Positions 51,567-60,648 are shown, numbered from the stretch's first letter. The stretch: 64,000 bases of DNA from CAWCWN01 sp963799245 (GCA_963799245.1 CAWCWN010000004.1:806001-870000); one strand, 5' to 3'. Program-made: numbers and translations. The notes: generated from the letters alone by a model not told the origin.

Positions 51567-51664
51567 ATAAGAGTGAAAAACGTAAAAACCATGTGTGCAC
51601 AACGTGCACATGTGCACAAAAATCACTCACCTCACCCTTTGCAAGGGAGATAGATAGCATATCG

Positions 51665-51680
51665 ACCTGGCGCGCCAGGT
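51665..51680. repeat. Perfect 16-bp palindrome ACCTGGCGCGCCAGGT
   Basis: GC-rich palindrome just past the iteron array. It could be a resolution or partition site, or an operator for the next gene. A second inverted repeat (TACCCGAGCC at 51692-51701 with 51720-51729) follows 12 bp later. Confidence 0.8.
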
Positions 51681-51691
51681 GAATAACAAAA

Positions 51692-51729
51692 TACCCGAGC
51701 CAGTGCTTGCAAGGCGGGTGGCTCGGGTA
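51692..51729. repeat. 10-bp stem hairpin
   Basis: TACCCGAGCC (51692-51701) pairs with GGCTCGGGTA (51720-51729), loop 18 nt. It may form in the leader of the next gene. It is not followed by a T-run, so not a usual terminator. Confidence 0.7.
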
Positions 51730-51765
51730 CTCAGCTCAGAAAAGAAAGGATCTATCACAACAATT

Positions 51766-51960
51766 ATGGACTACCAGAAACCAACTCGTCAAGAAGTCGA
51801 GCGCGATATCATGAACTTACTACACTGCGAATTAAACACCACCATCGCTGAATGGGAAGCAGCCGGACATATCCGAATCAATCGCCAGCAGCTGCGCAAG
51901 CTCAAAAAGCAGGCATTGGCAAAGCAGAGGCAGGCGGTGAGGCGCATCATGGCCAATTAG
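51766..51960 (+). CDS. Small basic protein, 64 residues
   Basis: ATG 51766 is preferred over GTG 51679, because the latter would put both inverted repeats into the coding region. GAAAGGATC lies 15 nt upstream. The C-terminal half is a basic helix (RQQLRKLKKQALAKQRQAVR), DNA-binding in style. Function unknown. Confidence 0.5.
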   Translation: MDYQKPTRQEVERDIMNLLHCELNTTIAEWEAAGHIRINRQQLRKLKKQALAKQRQAVRRIMAN

Positions 51961-51987
51961 TGACGAATTTAGGGGTATGAAAGAATT

Positions 51988-52518
51988 GTGTATACTCAAT
52001 ACCAAGAATACAAGCAAGCAGGTGATACCATGACACTACTGCTCGCGCGTGGCAATACCATCGCCGCCACAGCTCGCTCGATCTCCTGTGATGAGAAGAC
52101 GATCGACATATGGAAGCGCAATCCCGAATTTATGGCAGCTGTCCACAAAGCTGAAGACGATTTGTACGACGAGGCGATTCGGGATGTCAAAAAGACGCTG
52201 CACATCGCTCTCGCCTGCCTGGTGAGGAATTGTGACCCGAAAGTTTCGAATTATGTCCAGGTTCAAGCAGCTAGCAGTTTGTCGGAGAGAAAATCTGAAG
52301 CCCTGACGACAGCTATTTCTACCCTAAAAGTGGGGGACTATCGTTCAATTTTGGGCCTAAAGCGACCATCCAGTGGGGAAATTTTTGGCGAAAAGCGTTC
52401 TCTCCGACAAACTGCTAGCAAGCTTTGTGATCTGGCGCTCCAGCTCGGCAAGGCTCAAGAGATTGAACAGATGCAAAGCGAGATTGCCGAGATGATGAAA
52501 GGGAGATACGCTCGATGA
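51988..52518 (+). CDS. Terminase-small-subunit-like HTH protein
   Basis: 176 residues, GTG start at 51988 (AGGGG 12 nt upstream; ATG 52030 is an alternative but would cut the HTH). Residues 8-50 form an HTH of the phBC6A51 kind (LLLARGNTIAATARSISCDE, then TIDIWKRNPEF). The middle has a 22-bp perfect inverted repeat in the DNA (52270-52291 and 52398-52419). The C-terminal part is helical. In phages such proteins recognise DNA for packaging. Here a role in recognising element DNA is possible. Confidence 0.6.
   Translation: MYTQYQEYKQAGDTMTLLLARGNTIAATARSISCDEKTIDIWKRNPEFMAAVHKAEDDLYDEAIRDVKKTLHIALACLVRNCDPKVSNYVQVQAASSLSERKSEALTTAISTLKVGDYRSILGLKRPSSGEIFGEKRSLRQTASKLCDLALQLGKAQEIEQMQSEIAEMMKGRYAR
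52270..52419. repeat. Inverted repeat, 22-bp perfect arms, inside the HTH gene
   Basis: 52270-52291 and 52398-52419 are perfect reverse complements (GCTAGCAGTTTGTCGGAGAG and on), with 106 bp between. AAGC is found next to both outer ends. The reading frame stays open across it. It looks like a miniature element that inserted in frame, or a real structural feature. Confidence 0.7.
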
Positions 52519-52859
52519 GCTTTGACTCGATGCTGAAGCAGTTGCAGGGATGGAAGGCAGCTCTCCCAGCGCCTGAGCCTGAGCCTGTGGTTATCCCACC
52601 TGACGTGCATGATCCGGTGATGATGGAGGCATTTTTGTCGCTCGATGAGCAGAGCATACCAGACTTCGACCATGCGCCAACAGCACAGGATGAGTACGGC
52701 ACCAAATATTGTCTCTACCGCACAGCTTTTCGTCACGACAAAATGCTCATCTTGCGCCATCTTGAGCGGGATGATGTCCACTATGACGATATCATAAAAG
52801 TGAAACTGTGGTGCGAGCAGTGTGTGAGGAGCGCCAATGATCGACTGGCAAACGATTAG
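52515..52859 (+). CDS. Hypothetical protein, 114 residues
   Basis: The ATG overlaps the stop of the HTH gene by 4 bp. Acidic, with a Pro-rich segment PAPEPEPVVIPP, and no recognised motif. It is coupled to both neighbours by overlap. Confidence 0.55.
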   Translation: MSFDSMLKQLQGWKAALPAPEPEPVVIPPDVHDPVMMEAFLSLDEQSIPDFDHAPTAQDEYGTKYCLYRTAFRHDKMLILRHLERDDVHYDDIIKVKLWCEQCVRSANDRLAND

Positions 52860-53079
52860 CACTTCAGACCTGGCGCTTCTGGCGGAGATCGCGCTTGATC
52901 ACGAGCATGGCTGGGGCATCAGTGATCTGCTGAGCAGCCTGGACAAGCTGAGCGACGAGCAGCGCAGCCAGGTGGAGACGATACTGTTACACAGGCAAGG
53001 GGGGGGAACCGTATGGCAGCAGCCGGGCGAGCCATTACCGACATCGACGGGCCAGCAATCTCGTATTCCGCTGCAATGA
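52837..53079 (+). CDS. Hypothetical protein, 80 residues
   Basis: Overlaps the previous gene. A helical N-terminus (TSDLALLAEIALDHEHGWGI). An eight-G run (52999-53006) inside could cause slippage. The tail after it (TVWQQPGEP) may be out of frame. Confidence 0.45.
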   Translation: MIDWQTISTSDLALLAEIALDHEHGWGISDLLSSLDKLSDEQRSQVETILLHRQGGGTVWQQPGEPLPTSTGQQSRIPLQ

Positions 53080-53105
53080 AGTGCTTAATGAAGGATTGTT
53101 TTTAA
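53013..53105 (+). CDS. Doubtful 30-residue ORF before the ISL3 element
   Basis: ATG after the G-run (a good ribosome site). The product MAAAGRAITDIDGPAISYSA ends 12 bp before the ISL3 repeat, and may be the start of a gene lost to the insertion. Confidence 0.3.
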   Translation: MAAAGRAITDIDGPAISYSAAMKCLMKDCF

Positions 53106-53147
53106 CACCATGAAAGGGGCTCATGCGCACATTGTGTGGTGCCTGAA

Positions 53148-54341
53148 TTAAGCTCTGCGTAGGACGCGCAAGCGAAGCAGATCAAATTGAGCCCGCCCAT
53201 ACATCTGCCTTTTGAGGAATTTTAGGCGCGTGATCTGTCCCTCCACCTGTCCCTGACTCCAAGGAAGGGACAAGGCCGCTTTGACGGCGGCGTAATCCCG
53301 CTTGATGCCGGAAGCAAATCCCCGCAGTTCAACCGAAGAACTCTTGTGAGCCCGGACAAGCCATGGGGCCAGACGTCGTGCTTGTCGCTGCTTGACCATC
53401 TGCACAAAGCCTTGTCCCAACTGATAGAGTTCCTGGAGATCGACATCGGCCTGGCAGATGCGCTCAATGAGTGCCCGCTGGTCTGCCGTGAACTGCTCCT
53501 GATCTGTGACGAACAACCAGGACGCGTGCCGGGGGGACAGACGGCGCTTGGCAGGAGGAGCTGCCTGTCGTTTCTTGCCACGTACCCGCTCCGCTGGCCC
53601 AGGCAAGCGTGCCCGCCAGTCACCCGTGAGCTTGCCGACCAACGAGGCTGATCCGCGAAATCCGCGGGCTTGGAGTTCGCGCGCGAGTTGCAGCCCGTTG
53701 TGACAGCCCTGCTCCCAACGCTTTCGCAGGTAGGGAAGGAACGGATCGAGTTTGCTCTGACGCTTGCCAGTGGGAGTGCGCTCCGGGAAGATCCCGGCAG
53801 TCACCGAGCGATGGACCACCTTGCGACTGACATGCAATTGCCGTGCGATCGCCCGCTGGCTCAGCCCCTGACGATGCAATGCGATGATCTGCTCATAACG
53901 AACCAGGCGATTGGCGCGACTGATCTGCCGATGTTGCTCTGCAACGGTCAGCGGGCGCGCCCCTGAGGCTTCCCGCTGGTCTTGCGGTGCATCTGCTCGC
54001 TCGTCTTGCGGTGCTGGTTCATCAGGTGCGCATGCAGCTTCAAGGAAGGCCATGGCGGGCTGGGCGGAAGAACGTGGCTCGCCTCTCTCTGCTGCCACCT
54101 CCGGCAAGCTCCCAGGCTTTCGAGCCAGGGTGCCTTTGATCGCGTCGCGCAGGTTGACCAGCACATGGTAGCGATCCGCGACTTGCTTAGCGCGCGGCGC
54201 TCCACGTGTGGCCGCCTCCGCATACGCCCCAGCACGGTCGCGACTGATGATCTTCACGCCCCGATGCGCACGCAGCCAGCGGACGACGGTGGTGGCTTCC
54301 CGATCAGGGAGCACCTCCACCGGGCAATGCGCTTGCAAGTC
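53148..54341 (-). pseudogene. ISL3 transposase, C-terminal two thirds
   Basis: Contains CPVEVLPDREATTVVRWL and IISRDRAGAYAEAATRGA, with the first catalytic Asp upstream in the other half, an HTH-like RAIARQLHVSRKVVHR insertion, and WSQGQVEGQITRLKFLKRQM with the catalytic Glu. Read on the minus strand, the homology begins at DLQAHCPVEV and the upstream codons come from the inserted transposon. Confidence 0.85.
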
Positions 54342-54470
54342 TTTCTTCCAGTTCGTGTCAAGAGGGAATATTTCCTTCCCATGTGAGCTTCTAGAGGGGC
54401 TCGGTGTCTGTCTGTCTTGAACATCCATCGAGTCATTCTGGAAAATGGATCACCCTCTCACTCTTTTCAG

Positions 54471-55022
54471 TCAGTTTTGAGGTCCGTGCTCCTCTGTTTG
54501 CAAAGAGGAACGAAAACGCTCCATAAACGCGAGATATTCTGCGAGCTGTGCTTCCAACCGAGCAATCGTGAGTCCAGACTGCATCTGTTCTTGCAGGAGT
54601 TGGGAATAGTGCTGCTCCATCTGATCTCTCTGTGCTTGAGCGGCCCGGAGTTCTGCCACCAGACGAGGCTTTTTGTAGTTGAGCAGTGGATCGCGAAGGG
54701 AAGCAATGACCTCCTGTGACGCTGGATCCGGTCCAGAACGTTGACGCCGTGATCGGCGACGTTGGGCCTGGGCTTTTTCCCGTGTCTTTCGTAAATGGGT
54801 GCTGGAACGACGAAAGAGCACAAGCGCCTCCGGGTTCCGGTAATAGGCCATGTAATCCAGACCACTGACCTCTCTGATGGTAAAGGTCGTGACAGGGCGA
54901 CCTTCACGTTCAAGCCGGGCAATAGCTTGCTCCAATCGGTCAACTGTTGCTTGTTTTTGCCGAGCAGCATAGGCACGTAAATGGGCAGAGCGATCTTCAG
55001 ATGGATGTGGTGTTGTCATCAT
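54471..55022 (-). CDS. tnpC: TnpC-like small transposition protein
   Basis: 183 residues from the double ATG at 55022 (GGGGGGAGAACG upstream), overlapping the end of tnpB by 26 bp. The N-terminal part resembles DUF6262/TnpC proteins (RLEQAIARLEREGRPVTTFT), with an HTH-like segment, then a long coiled coil. In Tn554 TnpC is an accessory that affects orientation and frequency of transposition. No catalytic residues are expected. Confidence 0.75.
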   Translation of the reverse strand: MMTTPHPSEDRSAHLRAYAARQKQATVDRLEQAIARLEREGRPVTTFTIREVSGLDYMAYYRNPEALVLFRRSSTHLRKTREKAQAQRRRSRRQRSGPDPASQEVIASLRDPLLNYKKPRLVAELRAAQAQRDQMEQHYSQLLQEQMQSGLTIARLEAQLAEYLAFMERFRSSLQTEEHGPQN

Positions 55023-57312
55023 CGTTCTCCCCCCGGTTTGCATCGGGTAAAAGGGTATCGGCGAACGGCACATATCCGCCGTCTTGTCGAGCCTTGATCT
55101 GGATCTGCATGATGGCGATGATATCGTCCAGATATTGGATCATCTGTCGCGCTTGCTTGGCATCGACAGCATGTCCATGGGTGTCATGCTGCTCGGCCTG
55201 CAAGAGGTAAAGCTTCCTCCAGGTGGCAGCTCGTCCGAGATTACTGTAGTGGGGAACGAGAAATCGGCAGCCCAGGCACAGCGCGCGATTGTCGGGACGA
55301 ACACAGAGTCCCGCGCTGCAAAATCCCAGCGCAGTTGGACCAATGAGGCTCCATTGTTCAAAGATCTGGCGCAAAGCCTCATCCATCCGATCCAGTGTCC
55401 GGGGAGAAGGGGCTTGCAGATAGGTGCGTTCGTGTGAGGGGCTCAAGGTCGATTGCGCCTCAAAGAGCAGTGCGAGCAACTGCGCTGTTGGCAGACGACT
55501 GTAGTAGGCGGTGGCTTCTGGCACGCTCAAGGCCTGTGTCGATCCGGAGAGCGTCACCCGATGATGGAGCAGATAGGCTACCGCTTCGGCGGGAATGTTC
55601 TGGACCGTTCTTGCATGGGTGGCCAGCATATGGCGGAGAAGATGCGGAACAATGCGTATCGGCTTGCCTGCTCTGGTGGTGAAGGTCAAGCCGTGGAAGA
55701 GAAAGCGCAGCAGCCGTGCCACATCCTCACCGGAAAGTAACCCAAGCCGTCCATCAGCAGAAGCTTCCCACTGAAACAGGTACGGCTCTGGTCTCAAATC
55801 TTCTGCTTTCGTACTTCTGGTGGGATGAACCACAGGAATGGCGCCATCATGCGTCGCTTCCAGCAATTGGCCAATCTCTCGCAAGTGTCGTCCGGCCATC
55901 TCACCAACCAGGAACAACTGGCGGTCTCGCTCCTGGGTATACCCCTTGGGCAAGAGTTTCTGAACGAGCAGACCGATCTTGCGACCAGTCGGCTGCTGCT
56001 GCTTGAGTTCGTCAACCACAATGGTATCAAAGCGTATCGCGCTGACCTGAAGCAATTCGCTCACTCGGCTTCCATTCGTCAGGGCAAGCGTCGCCAACGC
56101 GGCAGCATACAGGGTTCCTCGGTACAACGATTCTGGCTCAAACAGCGTGGCTCCGGTCGACATCGCGTGACGGAACCAGACACTGCTGCGTTTGGGAGGA
56201 GCGAGGAGCCCTGGCCGATTGAGGCACAGCACGGTATGCCATGGTCTCACCAGCGTCTCTTCCGCCTCAGATGGGGAAGGCGCAGGAGTCAATACCGGCC
56301 AGTTCGCCAGGACATCTCCGCACCAAAGCAACTGATCAGGGGAACCTTCGTACTGAAGAAAGGAGATTTCTTTTTCGGCAGTGTAAGCACACACTTGTCG
56401 TTTCCTCTGCCATTGAGAACAGCGTCCGTACAACTCGGGATGGGCTTCGACCCAGGCTTCGCGATTTCAGAGCGTGAAGTTGAGTGTGAGGGTTTGCTCA
56501 AGTAAGGAGACGGTTGCAATCGTCGGAGCATCTTCTGTGACAGAGAACAAGCGATCAGTATGCTGAAACTGATACGGCAACGCAATCGCACCCGCGCGAG
56601 CCTGATCGCGGTAGCGGCAAAAGACCTTGTACAGGCGCTCCATGGCCTGCTTGCGGAATTGTGCCAACTCAATGAGCAATGGGAGTAAGGGCGTGAGCAC
56701 ATCACTTTGCTCTTTCCGGCGAGCTTGGGCAGCGATAACGGTTGCTCGCTGTTGGGCGTAGCGCTCAAGAAAACGAGCGGGCAGTGGAGGGAAAGCATAT
56801 GGCTCTAGAACGAGGCGGTGCCGCTCATCCAGGGTTTCAAGGTACGTTCGAAGATGGCCGGCAGCCACAGAAGCGTAGATCGTGAGGAGTCGTACTTCTC
56901 CAGCAGAAAGTTGCCGCCCGTTGACAAAGCGCATCCACAAGGCACGACTCTGGAGTTGTGAGATGTGGGTCATCTCGTACCGGGCACGCAGCCGCCGGCA
57001 CAGATTGAGTAACATCGAACTCATATGCACCAGCGTGTTTCTCTTCATGGCAGGCATGGCGCAACCAACAGCCAGCGCGATGGGCGTGGCATCGGGGTGA
57101 TCTGCGACTGTACGAACCAGATGGCCCATGGCCTGGCTGGGGAGTTGGTCCCACTCAATGCCTGGCGCATTGTGCAAGATAGCGGGCAGCCAGGCTAAAA
57201 AGAGACGGAGGTGGGTGGCTCGTTCCGCCGCATTGCTAAAGGCTCGCCGGTCGGCTCGTGCACGTCGCAATTCCTCCTGGATAGGTTCGCGATCTGCGGT
57301 CAGTGTGTTCAT
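54997..57312 (-). pseudogene. tnpB: TnpB-like tyrosine recombinase with an in-frame stop
   Basis: ATG 57312 opens about 280 residues ending in TGA at 56467-56469 (LNFTL stop), and the same frame continues NREAWVEAHPELYG to 54997. Both parts match one long TnpB-like protein (about 771 residues). The catalytic domain is in the second part: TNGSRVSELL (Arg), PHLLRHMLATHAR, and ATAYYSRL (Tyr). A single change from a sense codon (TGG or CGA) to TGA explains it, or the stop is read through. AAGAAGG precedes the start. Confidence 0.75.
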
Positions 57313-57337
57313 GGCTGTGTGAACCTTCTTGTCTTTA

Positions 57338-58780
57338 TCACTGTTCCTGTTGTTGCATCCGCTTGATCCAGGCCAGCGTCTCCTCATCATGCAGCCAGAT
57401 GGTCTCGTGGGCAGCTTCCGGGAGGGAGTGTACCCCCTCTGCGGGAGGCACGTCCGTTGCTGCGAGAGGAGGTGTGGCGGCTAGAGTTTCAGGTTCAGGA
57501 AGATAGCGCCGTTCTGCCAGGCGTTGCTGCATCAGGCCGAGCACATGCAGAGTCTGTTCGCCATCACGGGAATGATCGTAGACATCGATGGTGTGAGCGC
57601 TGCGCCATCCCATGATGGTGCTCCCGAACGCTTCGCGCTCACGCTGATAGCGTTCGACGTCAAAATGATTGGTGCCCGCTCCGCACTCTTGGCGCAGCAT
57701 GATGAGAAATTCGGTAATGAACAAATGCCGAATATCATGCGGAGAAAACACCACCGGGCACAAGGTGCGGAAACGTGGGTAATGTGTGTACCAATGGGAG
57801 TAAAAACACTTCACCGAATAGGGCGTTCCGCGCTGCGTCAAAAAGACTGGCTCAGGGTTGCCCACCGAAGCCCAGCGTGTGCGACGCTTGCGGTCCCATT
57901 GCGGACGGACGTGTTCCAGATAGCGCGTGAGAAGCTGCATCACGCGCGGATTGTGAGTGAAGTAGATGGTTTTGATCTCTCGTCCCAGGCTTCCCTTGCT
58001 CACCACCTGCGCCTGACCAGCAATTCCCTCGTTGCGGTATCCTCCCGCCGTGAGAAGCACAATCTCATGCAGTCTGGCTCCTGTATTTCTCAGCAATTCG
58101 AGCACAACCTTCTCTCGGCAAGAGATCTCCCGGCACGCCAGCATGGCATCGAGTACCTGGTGGATGCCAGTGCGCACATCTGCCAGTTCCTTGCGCAGAT
58201 CCGGTTTCCATTCCCCAGCTTTGGGATAGCGGAGAAACGCTGTCGGTAGACGTCGCGTGCGCTCATGGGACTCTCCACGAATACCCGCATGATCGGGCGC
58301 ACCTGCATTGGCAACGGCCTGTTCATGCAGGTGTTTCAAGTGCATAAGGGTTTCCGAGGTGAGAGGATTGGAAAAAGCATACAGGCGTTCATCTCTCATG
58401 ACGAGGTAGAAATCGCGCAGTGCTGACCGAAGCACTTGAAGGGTCCTCTCTTGGAGCGGAGTATCTCGTGTCGGTATCACCTCGACGTGTTCTCGCCTTT
58501 GATCAGGACGGATCAGGCATCCTAATCGCTTCCGGTAAAAATCGATGAGCACGAGACGCAACTGCTCGGGAGCAGCATTCCAAGCACAACCGGTTTCACT
58601 GAGGAACACAAAGAACGGGAGCAAACAGGCCAGGTAGGTATCCCGTGTGCTCGCAGGTCCTTGCTGGGTGCGTACATGATACCATTCCGTCAGGCCAACG
58701 ATGAGATGACCTTGCTGGTCTACAAACAGTACTTCGTAAGGGGTTCCTGGCTCGCCTTTGATCCTGCAAATCGTTGTCAT
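57338..58780 (-). CDS. tnpA: TnpA-like tyrosine recombinase
   Basis: 480 residues. A core-binding region (about 20-180) is followed by the catalytic domain with NTGARLHEIVLL (Arg), SPHDIRHLFITEFL (HxxR) and GWRSAHTIDVYDHS (third His/Trp and Tyr). It lies 25 bp before tnpB and is intact. It would catalyse excision and integration of the transposon together with TnpB. Confidence 0.85.
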   Translation of the reverse strand: MTTICRIKGEPGTPYEVLFVDQQGHLIVGLTEWYHVRTQQGPASTRDTYLACLLPFFVFLSETGCAWNAAPEQLRLVLIDFYRKRLGCLIRPDQRREHVEVIPTRDTPLQERTLQVLRSALRDFYLVMRDERLYAFSNPLTSETLMHLKHLHEQAVANAGAPDHAGIRGESHERTRRLPTAFLRYPKAGEWKPDLRKELADVRTGIHQVLDAMLACREISCREKVVLELLRNTGARLHEIVLLTAGGYRNEGIAGQAQVVSKGSLGREIKTIYFTHNPRVMQLLTRYLEHVRPQWDRKRRTRWASVGNPEPVFLTQRGTPYSVKCFYSHWYTHYPRFRTLCPVVFSPHDIRHLFITEFLIMLRQECGAGTNHFDVERYQREREAFGSTIMGWRSAHTIDVYDHSRDGEQTLHVLGLMQQRLAERRYLPEPETLAATPPLAATDVPPAEGVHSLPEAAHETIWLHDEETLAWIKRMQQQEQ

Positions 58781-58917
58781 ACCTCTTCCACCTTTCCTCC
58801 CACTCCTTCTGTTTTAACGAGCGCAAAGCTGATGTTGTAAACAGAGCCTACCCAAATGTCTCAAGTAGCCTTTCTTCTGGGCTTACGCTACAACAGATGC
58901 AACTGGCATTATCTTAC

Positions 58918-59437
58918 TCGACCAGCAGCGTGCCGTAGCGGTCACCTTTTTTCCAGGCGAAATCGTCGAGTCCCAGCACCTGTGGAGTTTTGCATGGGGA
59001 AACAGCCGTGCTGCGGATGAACCTCAGGAGCGTATCGCGGCTCGTGGGCATCGCGAGGCGCTTCGCCAACTGCGCGCCCGCTTTGCCTCCGACAGCAAAC
59101 GCGATCTCCGTGAGGGCGTCGGCTTGTCGCAGCGTCCGCCGGGCATAGGCGCGTGTCAGCGTCGAGAAGCGTTCCGCAAAGGTGGTACGGGGCAACCGCG
59201 GGTAGCGCACACGAAACGGCGCACCTCCAGGCGCACGCGCACCGCTCGTCTCTGGCAAGGGAGGTCGGCCAGGGTGCGTGTGTAGCGGCCTCGAATGCGG
59301 GTAGATGGGTGCGTGCACTCAGGACAGACAGCGCTTGTCTGGCTCGATTTCAGAACCAGGGTCAGTGCTGCGTTCTCGAGACGGACATCAGTCAGATAGA
59401 CATCAGCAGGCAGAGAAAACAAGGTGGTTGGTAACAT
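58918..59437 (-). pseudogene. ISL3 transposase, N-terminal part, frameshifted
   Basis: ATG 59437 begins MLPTTLFSLP. The zinc-finger segment CPECTHPSTRIRGRYTRTLA and the following CATRGC are present. Then at about 59195 the homology jumps one frame (RTTFAERFSTLTRAYARRTL) and ends at LDDFAWKKGDRYGTLLVE, where the transposon cuts it. Both defects make the ISL3 copy inactive. Confidence 0.82.
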
Positions 59438-59531
59438 GGCAGCAGCTCTCAATCGGTGGTAGTGGATTCTTGGATGCCTCTATTCTATCATATGGAGTAC
59501 CTTCAGGCACCACACAATGTGCGCATGAGCC

Positions 59532-59663
59532 ATTTTTGGCTTGACAAAATCAATGGTGGGTCCGCAAGTTCAATATGGAAGCATTTAGCTTCCTGCGGAA
59601 TAGGGGAAAATAGTGCTTGATCCTGTTGATTGTTCGAGTCTCGCACTACGCCGGAGTACGTAA
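59532..59663. other. Boundary of the ISL3 element, no gene seen
   Basis: 132 bp after the right end of the ISL3 element. It contains a short hairpin (GGAAGC/GCTTCC, 59577-59593) and no coding segment. Confidence 0.4.
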
Positions 59664-59837
59664 CTTCTGTTACACCTCAATCACGACAGGGAGGACCAGA
59701 GGCTGGCTGTGGAATTTTTTGAAGATCTGGCGTTCGGCAACGTCACCGATGACTCTCCTGATGTGGACCCAGTTTGTGGTATGACCTTTTTGCTTGAAAA
59801 GCACTTTTGCTCTGGCTTTCTTGGTCGCACGGCTTAA
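59664..59837 (+). pseudogene. YHS-like (DPVCGM) ORF remnant
   Basis: An open stretch without a good start (GTG 59709) reads FEDLAFGNVTDDSPDVDPVC and GMTFLLEKHFC, where DPVCGM is the heavy-metal YHS motif. The rest of a YHS domain (FCSxxC) is missing, so this looks like a truncated copy. It is followed by non-coding DNA. Confidence 0.35.
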
Positions 59838-59984
59838 ACCAGTGATTGTGGTGAAAGGGTAGAGAGCGTCGGCCCCCTCTTTGAGCAGATTGCCTCTCGC
59901 TGCTCCGGAGAGCTACGAGAGGCTTGACCGCTGCGGCGCCTCCTGGCCAGGCTGGCGGCGTCGCCCTGGGATGCATCTGCTCTG

Positions 59985-60648
59985 TCATGCGGTTGACGGT
60001 TCGCGAGTGGCTTGTTGGAGCAGGTCGTGTACCTCCTCATCGCTCGTTTGCGAGAAGTTCTCGTACCAGAAGCCCACGGCGAAGAACGCCTCTGGCCTGA
60101 TGATGCACACCAGCTCATCGACCTCTGCCGCAAATTCCTCACATGTTGAAGATGCAGCAGCCGGAACAGCAATGACGATGCGGGCGGGCTGCTGCTGTCT
60201 TACCGCAGCCACTGCGGCACGCATGGTAGCGCCGGTTGCAATCCCGTCATCTATCAGGATGACGGTTGGACCCCGAAGATCTCGTAGGCGGCGTAATCCC
60301 CACGATAAAGGCGTTCGCGTCGCTTCACCTCACGTTGCTCGTGCGCTGCAACCTTGTGGATTACTGCTTCGGGAATGCCCAGCATCCGCACGACGTCGTC
60401 ATTGAGCACACACGCGCCACCCAGGCAATGGCTCCCATCGCCAGTTCTTCTTCCCCCGGGACACCTAGCTTGCGGACGATGATGACATCCAGGGGAGCAT
60501 GCAGGGCTCTCGCGACTTCAAACGCCACGGGTACGCCACCTCGAGGCAACGCCAGCACCAGGACATCTCGTCGATCGGCATAGGCTACAAGCTTTGTCGC
60601 CAGCACTTGTCCCGCTTCCGTGCGATCGCGAAATCGTTGTCCCTTCAT
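59985..60648 (-). pseudogene. Phosphoribosyltransferase, two frameshifts
   Basis: ATG 60648 with GGGAGGTGAGCAACG upstream starts KGQRFRDRTEAGQVLATKLV and LALPRGGVPVAFEVA. Near 60420 the homology shifts to another frame (LNDDVV, MLGIPEAVIHKV), and near 60300 to a third (VILIDDGIATGATMRAAVAA, the PRPP loop). Then FFAVGFWYENFSQTSDEEV to the stop at 59985. All parts of a stand-alone PRTase (about 220 residues) are present but the frame is broken twice. Confidence 0.75.

Larger units (their letters stand above)
51414..51617. repeat. GTGCAC iteron-like array, candidate replication origin
   Basis: GTGCAC occurs eight times: 51414, 51425, 51488, 51513, 51544, 51595, 51604 and 51612, most within TGTGCACA. 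Variants (TTGCACAC, GTTCACA) add more. The stretch is AT-rich between repeats and lies right after the DUF3987 replication gene. Plasmid origins typically have such arrays beside rep. Palindrome copies of CCTTGCAAGG lie at 51474 and 51556 within it. The 95-residue frames here are chance. Confidence 0.7.
54342..58917 (-). mobile_element. Tn554-like transposon with tnpA-tnpB-tnpC
   Basis: 4576 bp inserted in the ISL3 transposase gene. TC occurs on both sides (54340-54341 and 58918-58919), and no longer duplication is present, as expected of a tyrosine-recombinase transposon. Three collinear genes on the minus strand (58780 to 54471) match the Tn554 order, two large tyrosine recombinases then a small coiled-coil protein. 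No cargo gene is present. It is also comparable to recombinase-in-trio elements. Confidence 0.8.
53118..59531 (-). mobile_element. ISL3-family element, split by a Tn554-like transposon
   Basis: Perfect 30-bp inverted repeats at 53118-53147 and 59502-59531 (GGCTCATGCGCACATTGTGT start) bound 6414 bp. Within are the two halves of an ISL3 transposase (53148-54341 and 58918-59437) separated by a 4.58-kb insert. The flanking 8 bp on each side do not match, so the target duplication is lost. Without the insert the IS would be about 1.84 kb, in the ISL3 range. Confidence 0.88.

Noticed and set aside
51373..51660. Small ORFs of 65-165 residues on both strands
   Set aside because: They are produced by the GTGCAC repeats (Cys-Thr/Val-His rich products) and have no start signals.
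59600..59660. tRNA 3' half (TTCGAGTCTCGCACTA looks like a T arm)
   Set aside because: No matching acceptor strand for GCCGATG and no stem of the right length.
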